The translations under genes and the position numbers were made by a program. From Promethearchaeota archaeon (GTDB taxonomy: Archaea > Asgardarchaeota > Lokiarchaeia > Sigynarchaeales > SOKP01): a stretch of 16,440 nt of DNA. The DNA is taken from assembly GCA_014729315.1 (NCBI GenBank), contig WJKD01000539.1:1-16440 (forward strand). Direction: 5' to 3'. Below are positions 1 to 7,251 of this stretch, piece by piece. The first letter of the stretch is position 1, and every line of letters begins with the position of its first letter. The notes under the pieces are model-generated. The model did no database searches. It had not been told where the DNA came from and saw nothing but the letters and a program-made list of their open reading frames with translations.

Positions 1-59
1 CTCATATTGATAGAGGAGATCCAAATACATTTAAAGGATGTGAGCCCAGATCTATGTAA
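1..59 (+). CDS. possible 3' end of an upstream gene (partial)
   Basis: One + strand frame is open from the left edge and ends at TAA 57-59, giving about 18 residues with a coding-like composition (Gly, Asp, Pro, Cys, Arg). A second frame is also open, to TAA 109-111, so the correct frame is uncertain and no family can be named. The rest of the stretch up to 177 is AT-rich and non-coding. Confidence 0.25.
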   Translation, partial: HIDRGDPNTFKGCEPRSM

Positions 60-146
60 CGAAAAAGTAAAAAATACAAAACTTAAGTTAATAAAAAGAT
101 GGACGACTTAATTTTTAATAAAAAAAAAGATTAAATAATTTAGAAT

Positions 147-160
147 TTAAATCTTTATAA
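147..160 (+). promoter_or_regulatory. probable TATA-box region for smsCB
   Basis: The AT-rich element here includes TTTATAA at 154-160, roughly 20-25 nt before the GTG at 178. That spacing fits an archaeal TATA box driving a leaderless or nearly leaderless transcript. No Shine-Dalgarno sequence precedes the GTG. Inferred from position and composition only. Confidence 0.4.
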
Positions 161-177
161 CTATTAATAATTAATTC

Positions 178-987
178 GTGGAAATCAAATTGATATTAAA
201 ACTAGAGAATGTAACAATTCCTACCCTAGACCAAAAACGCATTATCGTTTCCGATGTAAATTTTGGCGTCAAAAAGGGATCCATTCACGCTATAATAGGT
301 CCAAATGGTTCCGGGAAATCAACGCTGGCCTACGCTATTATGGGATTGGAAAACTACAAGCTATCCACCGGAAAGATCTATTTTGAAGGTAAAGATATAA
401 CAGATCTGAGTATTTCAGAGAGGGCGAAGTTAGGAATTACACTTGCATGGCAAGAACCTGCGAGAATTGACGGATTATCTGTAAAAAAGTATATTTCGGT
501 AGGGATTAAAGATAAATCTAACCTTAATGAAAAAGTGAGAGAAGCGTTGGAAATAGTTAATTTACCACCTGAAAAATATTATGATCGGTTTATTGACGAA
601 TCCTTAAGCGGTGGAGAAAGGAAAAGAATTGAATTAGCTGCTGTGGTAGCGATGAGACCAAAATTAATTATGCTTGACGAACCCGATTCCGGATTAGATG
701 TCATAATCGTAGAAGATTTCTTGAGTATTTTTAATCGAATTAAAGCCCTTGACATGACTATTTTACTTATAACGCATCGTGAGGACATCGGAATGGTTGC
801 GGACTATGGAACGCTTATTTGGTATGGAGAAGAACTCATAACAGATGCGTTCCCAAAGGTAATGTTGCATTACTGTAAAAAAGCGGGATTAAAAGAATTT
901 TGTAAACGAACGTTGTTTAAAGACGGCGAAAGATGCTTTTCAGAGGATTATATCGATAAAATATTTTCGGGGGAAGAAAACTTATGA
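178..987 (+). CDS. sufC: SufC-like ABC ATPase of a minimal Fe-S cluster assembly system (SmsC)
   Basis: Cytosolic ABC-type ATPase that powers Fe-S cluster assembly on the SufB-type scaffold encoded next to it. All nucleotide-binding motifs are present: Walker A GPNGSGKST (residues 41-49), Q-loop glutamine about residue 92, signature LSGGE (143-147), Walker B LIMLDEP (163-169) and the H-loop histidine at 200. The overlap with a SufB-family gene identifies it as SufC rather than a transporter ATPase, and there are no membrane segments. At 269 residues it is slightly long for the family; the C-terminal tail carries three cysteines (233, 242, 253). GTG at 178 is the first start in frame and sits just behind a TATA-like element. 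The two-gene layout matches the archaeal SUF-like minimal system (SMS). Confidence 0.9.
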   Translation: MEIKLILKLENVTIPTLDQKRIIVSDVNFGVKKGSIHAIIGPNGSGKSTLAYAIMGLENYKLSTGKIYFEGKDITDLSISERAKLGITLAWQEPARIDGLSVKKYISVGIKDKSNLNEKVREALEIVNLPPEKYYDRFIDESLSGGERKRIELAAVVAMRPKLIMLDEPDSGLDVIIVEDFLSIFNRIKALDMTILLITHREDIGMVADYGTLIWYGEELITDAFPKVMLHYCKKAGLKEFCKRTLFKDGERCFSEDYIDKIFSGEENL

Positions 988-1946
988 GTAACGACGATTA
1001 TCCTGAAGAAATACTGCAAAGCTTAGAAGATTACAACATCGATATTCGCGAATTTATGCCCGGACATGGAAAAGGTGCGAAATTGCTCTTAGATTTTAAT
1101 CAAATCAAAGGAGTGGAACAAATAGAAGGTGTCGTTCTAAAGGGTCAAGAAATTAAAAATGGAATAATTGCTGATATAATTATTAAAGAAGGGAGCGTAA
1201 TTGAAGATCCCGTTCATCTTTGTTTTGGTGTAAACAAACAAACAGGCGTTCAAGAAATCTTTCCGAGAATTATCGCAGAAGACAACACTAAAGTTAAAAT
1301 TCAAGCTCATTGTAGCTTTCCTAAAGCTGACGGTCTAATCCATAAAATGTTTGGGCATTTTTATGTGGGTAATAATTGTACATTTACTTATGATGAGACT
1401 CATTATCACGGGGAAAAAAGTGGAGCAACCGTAGCACCAGTTGGCTATATGTATATCGGAGAGAATAGTATATTTGAAAATAATTTTAATCTAACCAAAG
1501 GAACTCCGGGGAAAGTTCGCATTATGTTGGATATCTATGCAATGAAAGGTAGCGTTATCCGATCAAGTATAAAAGCGTTTGGTAAGAATAAAAACGATTC
1601 TATAAGAATAAGAGACGCCATCTTCCTTGAAGGCGAACGAGCTCGAAGCGTTATTAAAATGAAGGCAGCAGCGAAGGATGGAGGGGAAGTATTAATGTAC
1701 GGAATTACAGAGGGAAACGCCCCCCAATGCAATGGGCATGTAGAATGTCAAGAAATTGTGCTCGGGCAAGGATCCATTTGCAGAGCGCGTCCATTTATTA
1801 GGGCTATTGATCCAACTTCTACAGTCTCCCACGAAGCGTCTCTTGGAAGATTTCCACAGAAATGGCTTGAAGAATTAGAAGCAAAAGGACTTTCTGAGGA
1901 AGAAGCAATTCAAATCCTCATCGAGGCAATGCTTCAAGAAGAGTAA
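984..1946 (+). CDS. sufB: SufB/SufD-family Fe-S cluster scaffold (SmsB)
   Basis: Scaffold on which Fe-S clusters are assembled with the preceding SufC ATPase. The ATG at 984 overlaps the sufC stop as ATGA, so the two are translationally coupled. At 320 residues it is much shorter than bacterial SufB (about 490) and lacks most of the N-terminal region, keeping the beta-helix core and a C-terminal helical SufC-binding segment (about 285-320). Cys255 (in GHVEC) and Glu284 (in SHEAS) lie 29 residues apart, the same spacing as the key E. coli SufB pair Cys405 and Glu434. No sufD, sufS or sufE gene follows, so a lone SmsB probably forms a homodimer with SmsC. Family assignment is strong; the sulfur source is unknown. 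Confidence 0.88.
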   Translation: MSNDDYPEEILQSLEDYNIDIREFMPGHGKGAKLLLDFNQIKGVEQIEGVVLKGQEIKNGIIADIIIKEGSVIEDPVHLCFGVNKQTGVQEIFPRIIAEDNTKVKIQAHCSFPKADGLIHKMFGHFYVGNNCTFTYDETHYHGEKSGATVAPVGYMYIGENSIFENNFNLTKGTPGKVRIMLDIYAMKGSVIRSSIKAFGKNKNDSIRIRDAIFLEGERARSVIKMKAAAKDGGEVLMYGITEGNAPQCNGHVECQEIVLGQGSICRARPFIRAIDPTSTVSHEASLGRFPQKWLEELEAKGLSEEEAIQILIEAMLQEE

Positions 1947-2023
1947 ATTTAGAAAAGATTAAAATACAAATAAAGAATAAAAAAACAATTCAAAATAATT
2001 AGATATTTTCATGTGATTTATAT

Positions 2024-2542
2024 ATGGCAGAAAACAAAATTAAAGAAGGAGATAAAGCCCCGTTATTTAAATTGGATTCTTTTAACTCGGGAAATGTTGA
2101 TTTAGCAGAAGAAATAAAAGGTCGAAAAGTGGTGCTCATATTTTCAAGATATTTTGGTTGTCCGATTTGCCAATTAGATCTTAAAACGCTTATCAATCGG
2201 AAAGAAGAAATAAGAGAAAAGGACGCAAAAATAATATATGTGACTCAATCAGGAGAAAAGGTTGCGAAGGAATTTGAAGAAAGGGAAGGAATAGATTTCC
2301 CCGTCATACCCTCGACCAAGGACGAATTATACAAGGAATATGGTCTCGGAATGATGACTCCAGATGCGATTAAGCAAGTCCGACAGCGTTTAAAAGAGGC
2401 AACGAAAGCAGGAATAGAACACGGCGAATACGAAGGCTGGGAACAACAGGGACCTGGACAATTCGTCATCAACACTGAAGGGACGGTCATTCATGCTCAA
2501 GAAGGTTGGTTAGATGTAGATAGTATTCTCAAAGCGTTGTAG
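2024..2542 (+). CDS. peroxiredoxin-like (AhpC/TSA superfamily) protein
   Basis: A 172-residue thioredoxin-fold protein, probably a thiol peroxidase or oxidoreductase of the cytosol. The N-terminus (EGDKAPLFKLDS, residues 8-19) is the usual peroxiredoxin opening strand. It is followed by the strand VVLIFSRYFGCPIC, with candidate catalytic Cys46 and a second Cys49, and GPGQFVINTEGTVI near the C-terminus is the conserved late strand-turn-strand. CPIC differs from the classical peroxiredoxin PxxxTxxC, placing it nearer the AhpC/TSA-like CxxC proteins; exact substrate cannot be told. It lies 77 nt after sufB on the same strand, which suggests oxidative-stress or Fe-S protection, possibly from its own promoter. 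Confidence 0.75.
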   Translation: MAENKIKEGDKAPLFKLDSFNSGNVDLAEEIKGRKVVLIFSRYFGCPICQLDLKTLINRKEEIREKDAKIIYVTQSGEKVAKEFEEREGIDFPVIPSTKDELYKEYGLGMMTPDAIKQVRQRLKEATKAGIEHGEYEGWEQQGPGQFVINTEGTVIHAQEGWLDVDSILKAL

Positions 2543-2620
2543 TATTAGTGACCAATAAATTAGACACTATATCAAATATTTTAGATTTTTTTAAAAAAAC
2601 AAAAAGGAAAGAAAGCAAAA

Positions 2621-3283
2621 ATGAAGGAAACTACGAAATATAACAATTATCGGTTTATAGGGAAAATAAATATAGACGAAATAATGCCATGGTTCGAATT
2701 TGACAAGGGCAAGCCTTGGGACCAAGCAGAGGTGCCTTGGTCGTTGGAAAACAAGGTTAGACGGGAAATTCTTATAAAACTGGCCAATTATGGACCTATG
2801 ACTTTTGAAGAAATCCATAATAAGATTAATTTCTCACCTAAGCCTATTCTCATCTCAAAAGATGAATACAAGACTAACGTAAGTTACCAATGGTCTAAGA
2901 CCGTTATCGAAAACCACCTTTTGAACTTAGAATGGTATAATTTAATTAGGAAAAAGGATAATAAATACGAAATCACTTTTCCTGTGTTAACTATGGAAAA
3001 ACTGGAGAAAATGGATCCATATATTGAGAAATTTGCTCAACATTGGATTAAGATCATTCAAGAAACCAAGTCTGAAGTAAGCGAAAACCTTATAACAGAA
3101 AAAATTTCGGGCGCAATTAATCAACAGTATACTTATCAAATTTTGCTTGAAAAAGCCACCGAAAAACTCTATGCACTTATGAAAAAGGAAGGACTCCTCC
3201 CCGACATTCCGAACATTAAGTCCTTATGGGCAGAACAGCTCAGAAAAATTAAGTTTGAAGAATGGGTAAAAAGAACTTTTTAA
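2621..3283 (+). CDS. uncharacterised protein with a probable winged-helix domain
   Basis: I do not recognise a specific family. The 220-residue product has a segment at about residues 45-120 that reads like an ArsR/MarR-type winged helix: a first helix (KVRREILIKLANYG), an FEEIHNKINFS helix-turn, a helix with ENHLLNLEWYNLI, and a wing ending KKDNKYEITF. The remainder is charged and helical and has no membrane segment. It starts at ATG 2621 after a purine-rich leader (AAGGAAAGAAAG) that may act as a ribosome site. It is flanked by a peroxiredoxin-like gene and an Lrp regulator. It could be a transcription regulator; the target is unknown. Confidence 0.55.
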   Translation: MKETTKYNNYRFIGKINIDEIMPWFEFDKGKPWDQAEVPWSLENKVRREILIKLANYGPMTFEEIHNKINFSPKPILISKDEYKTNVSYQWSKTVIENHLLNLEWYNLIRKKDNKYEITFPVLTMEKLEKMDPYIEKFAQHWIKIIQETKSEVSENLITEKISGAINQQYTYQILLEKATEKLYALMKKEGLLPDIPNIKSLWAEQLRKIKFEEWVKRTF

Positions 3284-3290
3284 CCTTGTA

Positions 3291-3305
3291 TTTCTTTTCT
3301 TTTTT
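3291..3305 (+). terminator. T-rich intrinsic terminator
   Basis: A T-rich tract (TTTCTTTTCTTTTTT) begins eight bases after the stop of the winged-helix gene. Archaeal RNA polymerase terminates at such U-rich tracts without needing a hairpin. No stable stem precedes it. Confidence 0.5.
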
Positions 3306-3370
3306 AAAGATTTATAAATTAAAATATTCCGTTTGTTTGAGATTATGTGTTAAAATGTAATAGCAAGAAA

Positions 3371-3420
3371 AGATTTAAATTCATTAAAATCAAATTTTTA
3401 TTTACTTAGGGTTATGTAAA
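3371..3420 (+). promoter_or_regulatory. probable promoter region of the first Lrp gene
   Basis: A TATA-like TTTAAAT lies at 3374-3380, about 45 nt before the ATG at 3423. A short inverted repeat TTTAC / GTAAA (3401-3405 and 3416-3420, 10-nt spacer) sits between it and the start and could be an autoregulatory site. The arms are only 5 bp and could be chance. A second TATA-like sequence is at 3311-3318. Confidence 0.3.
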
Positions 3421-3422
3421 CA

Positions 3423-4013
3423 ATGGATATGAAGAAAAAGACTTTTAACGAGTTATTAAAAATTGACGACGATGATAAAAAGATCATCGAGATGATTGAA
3501 AAAAATCCGGATATTACGCACTCAGATATCGCAAAAGAGATTGAGAAGTCTCAACCGGCCGTGGGGGCGAGAATAATTAAACTCGAGCGCAAACACCTCC
3601 TCACTAAGCAAGTAGGATTTAATATAAAGGAGGTAGATATCAAGACTGCAATCGTTTTTGTATCTACTAAAGATGTAGATAAAATCGTCCAAAAGATCGA
3701 AGATTGTCCGTTTATTAACCACGCATTTAAGATCTCAGGTGAATACAATGTGCTCTGTTTTATTGCTGCGTCCGATCTTCAAACAATTGAACGATTAACG
3801 GATTTATGCTTCAGAAAAGATCCAAATGTAATTAATGTCAAAACAAGCATCTTAATCGAATCTATTCACGATTTTGTCGTACCAATCGATTTTCAAATCG
3901 AAAACTTTAACGGGGCGTATTGCGGTCCCGATTGTCATCTGAACACGGATGTACCGCGCTTTAAATTTAAGGACATTCAAAAGCAGATTGAAGATCAAGA
4001 AGAAGAGAGTTAG
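3423..4013 (+). CDS. Lrp/AsnC-family regulator with cysteine tail (paralogue 1)
   Basis: DNA-binding transcription regulator. Residues 14-65 form an Lrp/AsnC-type helix-turn-helix, with recognition helix around SQPAVGARIIKLE (43-55). Residues about 70-155 form the RAM-like ligand and dimer domain. This 196-residue protein has two features shared with the other two Lrp genes of the window: Cys95 in a CPF motif within the effector domain, and a C-terminal extension with CGPDC (Cys167, Cys171) after the conserved DFVVPIDF segment. Classical Lrp proteins are about 150-165 residues and end before such a tail. The cysteines suggest metal, Fe-S or thiol sensing, which is inference. The start is ATG 3423; ATG 3429 is an alternative. 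It is monocistronic and followed by eroded DNA. Confidence 0.8.
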   Translation: MDMKKKTFNELLKIDDDDKKIIEMIEKNPDITHSDIAKEIEKSQPAVGARIIKLERKHLLTKQVGFNIKEVDIKTAIVFVSTKDVDKIVQKIEDCPFINHAFKISGEYNVLCFIAASDLQTIERLTDLCFRKDPNVINVKTSILIESIHDFVVPIDFQIENFNGAYCGPDCHLNTDVPRFKFKDIQKQIEDQEEES

Positions 4014-4096
4014 ATTAGAAGCTGATTAAACAGAGCAAGAGAAATTATCTTATTCTATTGCTACATTTTTCGTAATAACTCTTAAAACAATTATTA

Positions 4097-4412
4097 ATGT
4101 GCTTAAAAAACAGACCAATTCCTCCAAATCTTTTTGTATACCCTTATGCTCACGAATTAAACTTAGAATGGCTCAAAAATCCAATCTATACAAGTCTACT
4201 TCTAAAATTTTTTTACATGATAAAAGAAGTTCTAGCAGATAAATTATTATCACATGGTATTTTTAGTTCTGTAGCTAAGATTGGCAACAAAAGACATCGA
4301 TATTTACTTTTTTATTATCGCAAAAATGTCCGAGATGTCTTTAATTGAGAGAGCAAATTATATTAGTCAGTTAAAGAAAAATCCTATATCTCGAAAGAAA
4401 AAAACTTTCTAA
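4097..4412 (+). pseudogene. remnant ORF of unknown identity
   Basis: An 83-codon ORF (4097-4348) ends at TGA, but a coding-like continuation (ERANYISQLKKNP) runs in the next frame to TAA 4410-4412, suggesting a frameshifted gene. The visible part is hydrophobic and basic (a YTSLLLKFFYMIKEVL helix, then a KRHRYLLFYYRKN strand). I cannot assign a family. It lies in a stretch of broken frames (4014-5209), so decay is more likely than a functional gene. No promoter stands out. Confidence 0.3.
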
Positions 4413-4484
4413 TAATGTTCTTAAAACTAAGGGGCTTGAATCCTCAACTAATACCTATATACGACCGAAGGAATTACAAATTAA

Positions 4485-4664
4485 TTATTTACAATCGATC
4501 TCTTATATCCTATTAGAGTTCTATTCGATTTCAGATTTTTAGAAAAATTCCGAATAGGTGTAGAAGAACGAATCAAGTAACAAGATAATAGTATGGTTCA
4601 TCTTAATGAAGAAAAATATTATTTAAAATCAAGTTTGGATATTGGAGAGGAGTATGAATTTTGA
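4485..4664 (+). pseudogene. remnant ORF upstream of the HEPN pseudogene, possibly an eroded nucleotidyltransferase end
   Basis: One frame gives about 60 codons without an ATG near its left end and with one internal stop (TAA after a GVEERIK segment). It reads as a C-terminal fragment: a strand-like YPIRVLFDF, then FLEKFRIGVEERIK, then a tail ending IGEEYEF at TGA 4662-4664. Its stop overlaps the TTG at 4661 that begins the HEPN remnant, an arrangement typical of MNT-HEPN cassettes. No GS...DxD motif is visible, so the nucleotidyltransferase identity is only a guess from context. Confidence 0.22.
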
Positions 4665-5113
4665 ATCAAGAAGAGTCAGCTAAAAATTTTTTTAATCACC
4701 AAATTTGAGATTTAAAACAGCCAAAACAGTAAGAAAAGAAGAACTTTTGCTTGTTACTCACCAGTCCCAAGAAGCTGTTGAATTTGCCCCGAAATCAGCT
4801 TTAAAACTTATCGGTATCGATTTTCCACAATGGCACAATATTGGAGAATTTTTAATAAACGCAAAGAGTAAATATCCTAACGATTTTAAAGCAAACATAT
4901 TAAATCTTTCTAAAATTTTCTGAAAAACTAAAAGACTTGAGAGAACTTGCGATGTATTGAAACGAGACTTAAAAACTTGGTCCATCATCCCTCTTAAATA
5001 AATCAGATGCAGAAAAAATAATAAAAGAAACGGAATTCACTATACAATCTGCTTCTATTCTTCTTGAAGTATCCGAGAAAGAAAAAAAGAAAGAAGGACA
5101 AACAGAAAGATGA
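4654..5113 (+). pseudogene. HEPN-domain protein, pseudogene
   Basis: Three frames together rebuild a single HEPN-domain protein. Residues from TTG 4661 (NQEESAKNFFNHQ) match the usual start. After a frameshift near 4705 the core follows (KTAKTVRKEELLLVTHQSQEAVEFAPKSALKLIGIDFP..HNIGEFL, positions 4705-4920). A second frameshift at about 4920 continues as EKLKDLRELAMY and then LLNKSDAEKIIKETEFTIQSASILLE to TGA 5111. Stops at 4958 and 4970 interrupt the last part. HEPN proteins of this type are RNases or toxins paired with an MNT nucleotidyltransferase. With two frameshifts and two internal stops it is not functional. Confidence 0.72.
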
Positions 5114-5209
5114 AAAATAACTTCAAAACCGATAGAAGTACAACAAAGAGAGAATTATTACATAGATAACATAAAGAAGTTCGATATTACTAATATATGC
5201 CTAAAATTA

Positions 5210-5224
5210 CTTATAAATTATAAG
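5210..5224. promoter_or_regulatory. perfect 15-bp palindrome upstream of the second Lrp gene (distal)
   Basis: CTTATAA-A-TTATAAG is a perfect inverted repeat. With the second copy 29 bp downstream it forms a tandem pair before the Lrp gene at 5291. It is a probable Lrp autoregulatory operator; this is inferred from symmetry, repetition and position. Confidence 0.6.
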
Positions 5225-5238
5225 CAAATTATAAAAAA

Positions 5239-5253
5239 CTTATAAAATATAAG
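5239..5253. promoter_or_regulatory. 15-bp palindrome overlapping the probable TATA box of the second Lrp gene (proximal)
   Basis: CTTATA-AAA-TATAAG is the same half-site as at 5210. Its centre is TATAAAATA, a good archaeal TATA box, located 38-52 nt before the ATG at 5291. A regulator bound here would block TBP binding, so negative autoregulation is likely. Confidence 0.62.
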
Positions 5254-5290
5254 TAATTATCAACTTAGAAATAGAAAAAAGCGTGAGTAT

Positions 5291-5830
5291 ATGATAAGTG
5301 AAAAGTTAAAGTTAGACGATATTGATAGGAAAATAATAACACTCCTCCAAGAAAGACCGAACCTTACACATACGGAAATTGCAGACCAGATTGACAGGTC
5401 GCAACCAACCGTAGGGATGCGGATAAAAAAATTGGAGAAATCAGGTATACTCCAATTTCAACCGGGAATTAATTTTAAGAAAGTTCAATTATATTTAGCC
5501 ACTGTAGAATTAAATACGAAAAGGCCAGATGAGGCGCTAGAAATGGCCCAATGTTGCCCATTTATGCTAAACGCATTCAAGCTGAGCGGCGAGCATAATA
5601 TTTGCATCCTTCTGGCGAGCTCGAGCCTTCAAAAGCTCGAGAATGTTGTAAACTTCCACTTCCGAAATAAACCCGAGGTGTCCAGGGTTTCGATGGAAGT
5701 GGTCACAGAAATTGCTAAAGACTTTATCCTTCCCATCGACTTTGACTCAGAGGAACACGAACCAAGCTTAGAGAAAGGTTGTGGGGAAAAATGCAAGTGG
5801 TTGTTAGCGAAAAAGAGAGGAGAGATCTAA
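5291..5830 (+). CDS. Lrp/AsnC-family regulator with cysteine tail (paralogue 2)
   Basis: A 179-residue transcription regulator. The helix-turn-helix is at residues 8-56, with recognition helix SQPTVGMRIKKLE (37-49) nearly identical to that of the - strand paralogue ending at 6456. The effector domain spans about 62-150 and contains Cys88-Cys89 in a CCPF motif; the C-terminal extension carries CGEKC (Cys164, Cys168) in a basic tail. The tail position matches that of paralogue 1 although the surrounding sequence differs. The gene is monocistronic and preceded by two palindromes that probably mediate autoregulation. The ligand is unknown; metal or redox sensing is inferred from the cysteines. 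Confidence 0.82.
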   Translation: MISEKLKLDDIDRKIITLLQERPNLTHTEIADQIDRSQPTVGMRIKKLEKSGILQFQPGINFKKVQLYLATVELNTKRPDEALEMAQCCPFMLNAFKLSGEHNICILLASSSLQKLENVVNFHFRNKPEVSRVSMEVVTEIAKDFILPIDFDSEEHEPSLEKGCGEKCKWLLAKKRGEI

Positions 5831-5944
5831 CTCCATAAGTCGTAGGTTTAAAAAATAGATCTTTTTTATAATAAATTTTGTCAAGAATAACTCTTAAATC
5901 ACAAGATGCTCATTTGAGTTTCTTAATCAATAAATAGAGATGAA

Positions 5945-5959
5945 ACATATATTATATGT
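5945..5959. promoter_or_regulatory. perfect 15-bp palindrome over the probable TATA box of the small membrane protein gene
   Basis: ACATATA-T-TATATGT is a perfect inverted repeat 31-45 nt before the ATG at 5990 and includes the only good TATA-like element there. It is probably an operator for a dimeric regulator; which regulator is unknown. Confidence 0.5.
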
Positions 5960-5989
5960 AATTAACGAAATATTTTTGGCGTGTAAAAA

Positions 5990-6244
5990 ATGGGAAAAAC
6001 ATACGGTATATTATCAATAATTTTTGGTATCATAGGTATAGCTTTGTATTTCGTTGCTTTGGGAGTAATTCTTGGGCCTATATCGATCATTTTAGGATTA
6101 ATTGGCCTAAAAAAGGACGATTCAAATGTAGTTTCTATTATAGGAATCATCATAGGAATCTTCGCACTAGTCCTTTCAATAATAATACTAGTTTTAGTAA
6201 TAACTCTAATTTTTACGATTCTGAACCCCGAGACTTATACGTAG
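5990..6244 (+). CDS. small membrane protein, DUF4190-like
   Basis: The 84-residue product is mostly hydrophobic. Residues about 5-24 and 25-41 form two membrane segments joined tightly. A short charged loop follows (KKDDSN, 41-46), then a long hydrophobic run at 47-77. The pattern of two Gly/Ile-rich halves separated by a short charged turn resembles DUF4190-type small membrane proteins, whose function is unknown. It has no signal peptidase site and no catalytic motif. ATG 5990 follows an A-rich leader without a Shine-Dalgarno. Its own palindromic promoter and a T-rich tract after it mark a single-gene unit between two Lrp regulator genes. Confidence 0.6.
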   Translation: MGKTYGILSIIFGIIGIALYFVALGVILGPISIILGLIGLKKDDSNVVSIIGIIIGIFALVLSIIILVLVITLIFTILNPETYT

Positions 6245-6270
6245 AAAGGATAATAAAACACAATTCTAAC

Positions 6271-6305
6271 CTTTTTATTTTATTACTATTTTTGTTCTTT
6301 TTCCT
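6271..6305 (+). terminator. T-rich terminator after the small membrane protein gene
   Basis: Repeated T runs (TTTTTATTTTATT, then TTTTTG and CTTTTTCC) start 26 bases after the stop codon at 6244. This matches archaeal U-tract termination. No hairpin is apparent. Confidence 0.5.
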
Positions 6306-6455
6306 TAGAGTCGTAATAATCGAATAAGTAATATATTTTCAAAAAAAATTGAATTGAATTGGATACCTGCAAAATATCAAAAAATCGATCTAAATGTCTC
6401 TAAGCTCAAAAGAAAAAAGACATGATAATAAAAATAATAATGAAGAAAAAGAAAT

Positions 6456-6977
6456 TTATTCTTCTAGTAGATGACTGTGGGATAAACACTCATCTTTGAG
6501 TAAACAAACGCACTTATCAAAATTTAAGTTAATTGGAACGACAAAATCCTTCATTATGCCGGTAATAACCCTCATTTTTACTTTCTTTATGTCAGGATGG
6601 TTCCTGAAATGGTAATTGACAATTTTATCAATCTGCTTTAAGTTAAACCCAGCTACCATAATTAGGACATTTGTATCGCCGTCAGTGTTGAATGAATTTA
6701 CCATAAAAGGACAATTATTAACAATTTCGAGTACTTTATTGGGATTTCTCACATCTAATTCGCAGAGCGCAAAATTTAAGGGTGCAGTTCTTAGATTAAT
6801 ACCAGCTTGAAATTTCAAAACTCCTAGCTGCTCCATCTTTTTTATTCTCATTCCCACTGTGGGTTGTGAACGATTTACATGCTCAGCAATTTCAGTGTGC
6901 GTCAAATCAGGGCGTTTTTGAATTAACTGAACGATTTGTCGATCTATCTCATCCATACTTAATACATCATTCATCAT
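6456..6977 (-). CDS. Lrp/AsnC-family regulator with cysteine tail (paralogue 3)
   Basis: Transcription regulator, 173 residues from the chosen ATG at 6977. The frame is open further upstream to an ATG at 7136, but that extra segment covers the promoter and is not Lrp-like. A GGAGAAG sequence precedes 6977, and the alignment with the paralogue at 5291 begins there. The helix-turn-helix (residues 8-56) has recognition helix SQPTVGMRIKKME, almost the same as paralogue 2. The effector domain includes Cys89 in CPF, and the tail after DFVVPIN carries Cys156, Cys158 and Cys164. A similar operator is therefore plausible for paralogues 2 and 3. It is oriented away from the ArsR-GTPase operon, with an intergenic region of about 300 bp. 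Confidence 0.82.
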   Translation of the reverse strand: MMNDVLSMDEIDRQIVQLIQKRPDLTHTEIAEHVNRSQPTVGMRIKKMEQLGVLKFQAGINLRTAPLNFALCELDVRNPNKVLEIVNNCPFMVNSFNTDGDTNVLIMVAGFNLKQIDKIVNYHFRNHPDIKKVKMRVITGIMKDFVVPINLNFDKCVCLLKDECLSHSHLLEE

Positions 6978-7067
6978 TTTTTTTTGCTCTTCTCCAAATC
7001 TCAATCGCTCTATGTCGATACCGCCATACAGCGATATTATTGCTATGTATAAGTAAATGAAAAAATC

Positions 7068-7089
7068 ATATATAAATCTATCGGTAGAT
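7068..7089 (-). promoter_or_regulatory. TATA box and palindrome upstream of the third Lrp gene
   Basis: On the - strand a TTTATATATG element (about 7068-7077) lies 90-100 nt upstream of the ATG at 6977. It abuts the inverted repeat ATCTA-TCGG-TAGAT (7076-7089). Together they look like a promoter with an upstream operator, implying a 5' leader of about 70 nt. Confidence 0.45.
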
Positions 7090-7189
7090 AAAAAAGTCAC
7101 ATGGAACGATCTTTCGAATAAGGCACTAATTATCAATCCTTAATAATATATTCATATATCGGCAATTATCGTTATATTTATAAAAAAAA

Positions 7190-7216
7190 GAAAATAATTA
7201 TATATATATTATTTTC
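7190..7216. repeat. 27-bp AT-only inverted repeat
   Basis: GAAAATAAT (7190-7198) and ATTATTTTC (7208-7216) are perfect 9-bp arms around an alternating TATATATAT. It lies between the divergent Lrp and ArsR promoters. It could be a regulator site, or only low-complexity AT sequence. Confidence 0.4.
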
Positions 7217-7251
7217 AAGCTATTAATTAGGACTGAGCTAAAATAGAATTT

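Noticed and set aside
6978..7136. N-terminal extension of the third Lrp protein to the ATG at 7136
   Set aside because: The extension covers the TATA-like promoter and a palindrome, is not Lrp-like, and the paralogue alignment and GGAGAAG site support the ATG at 6977.
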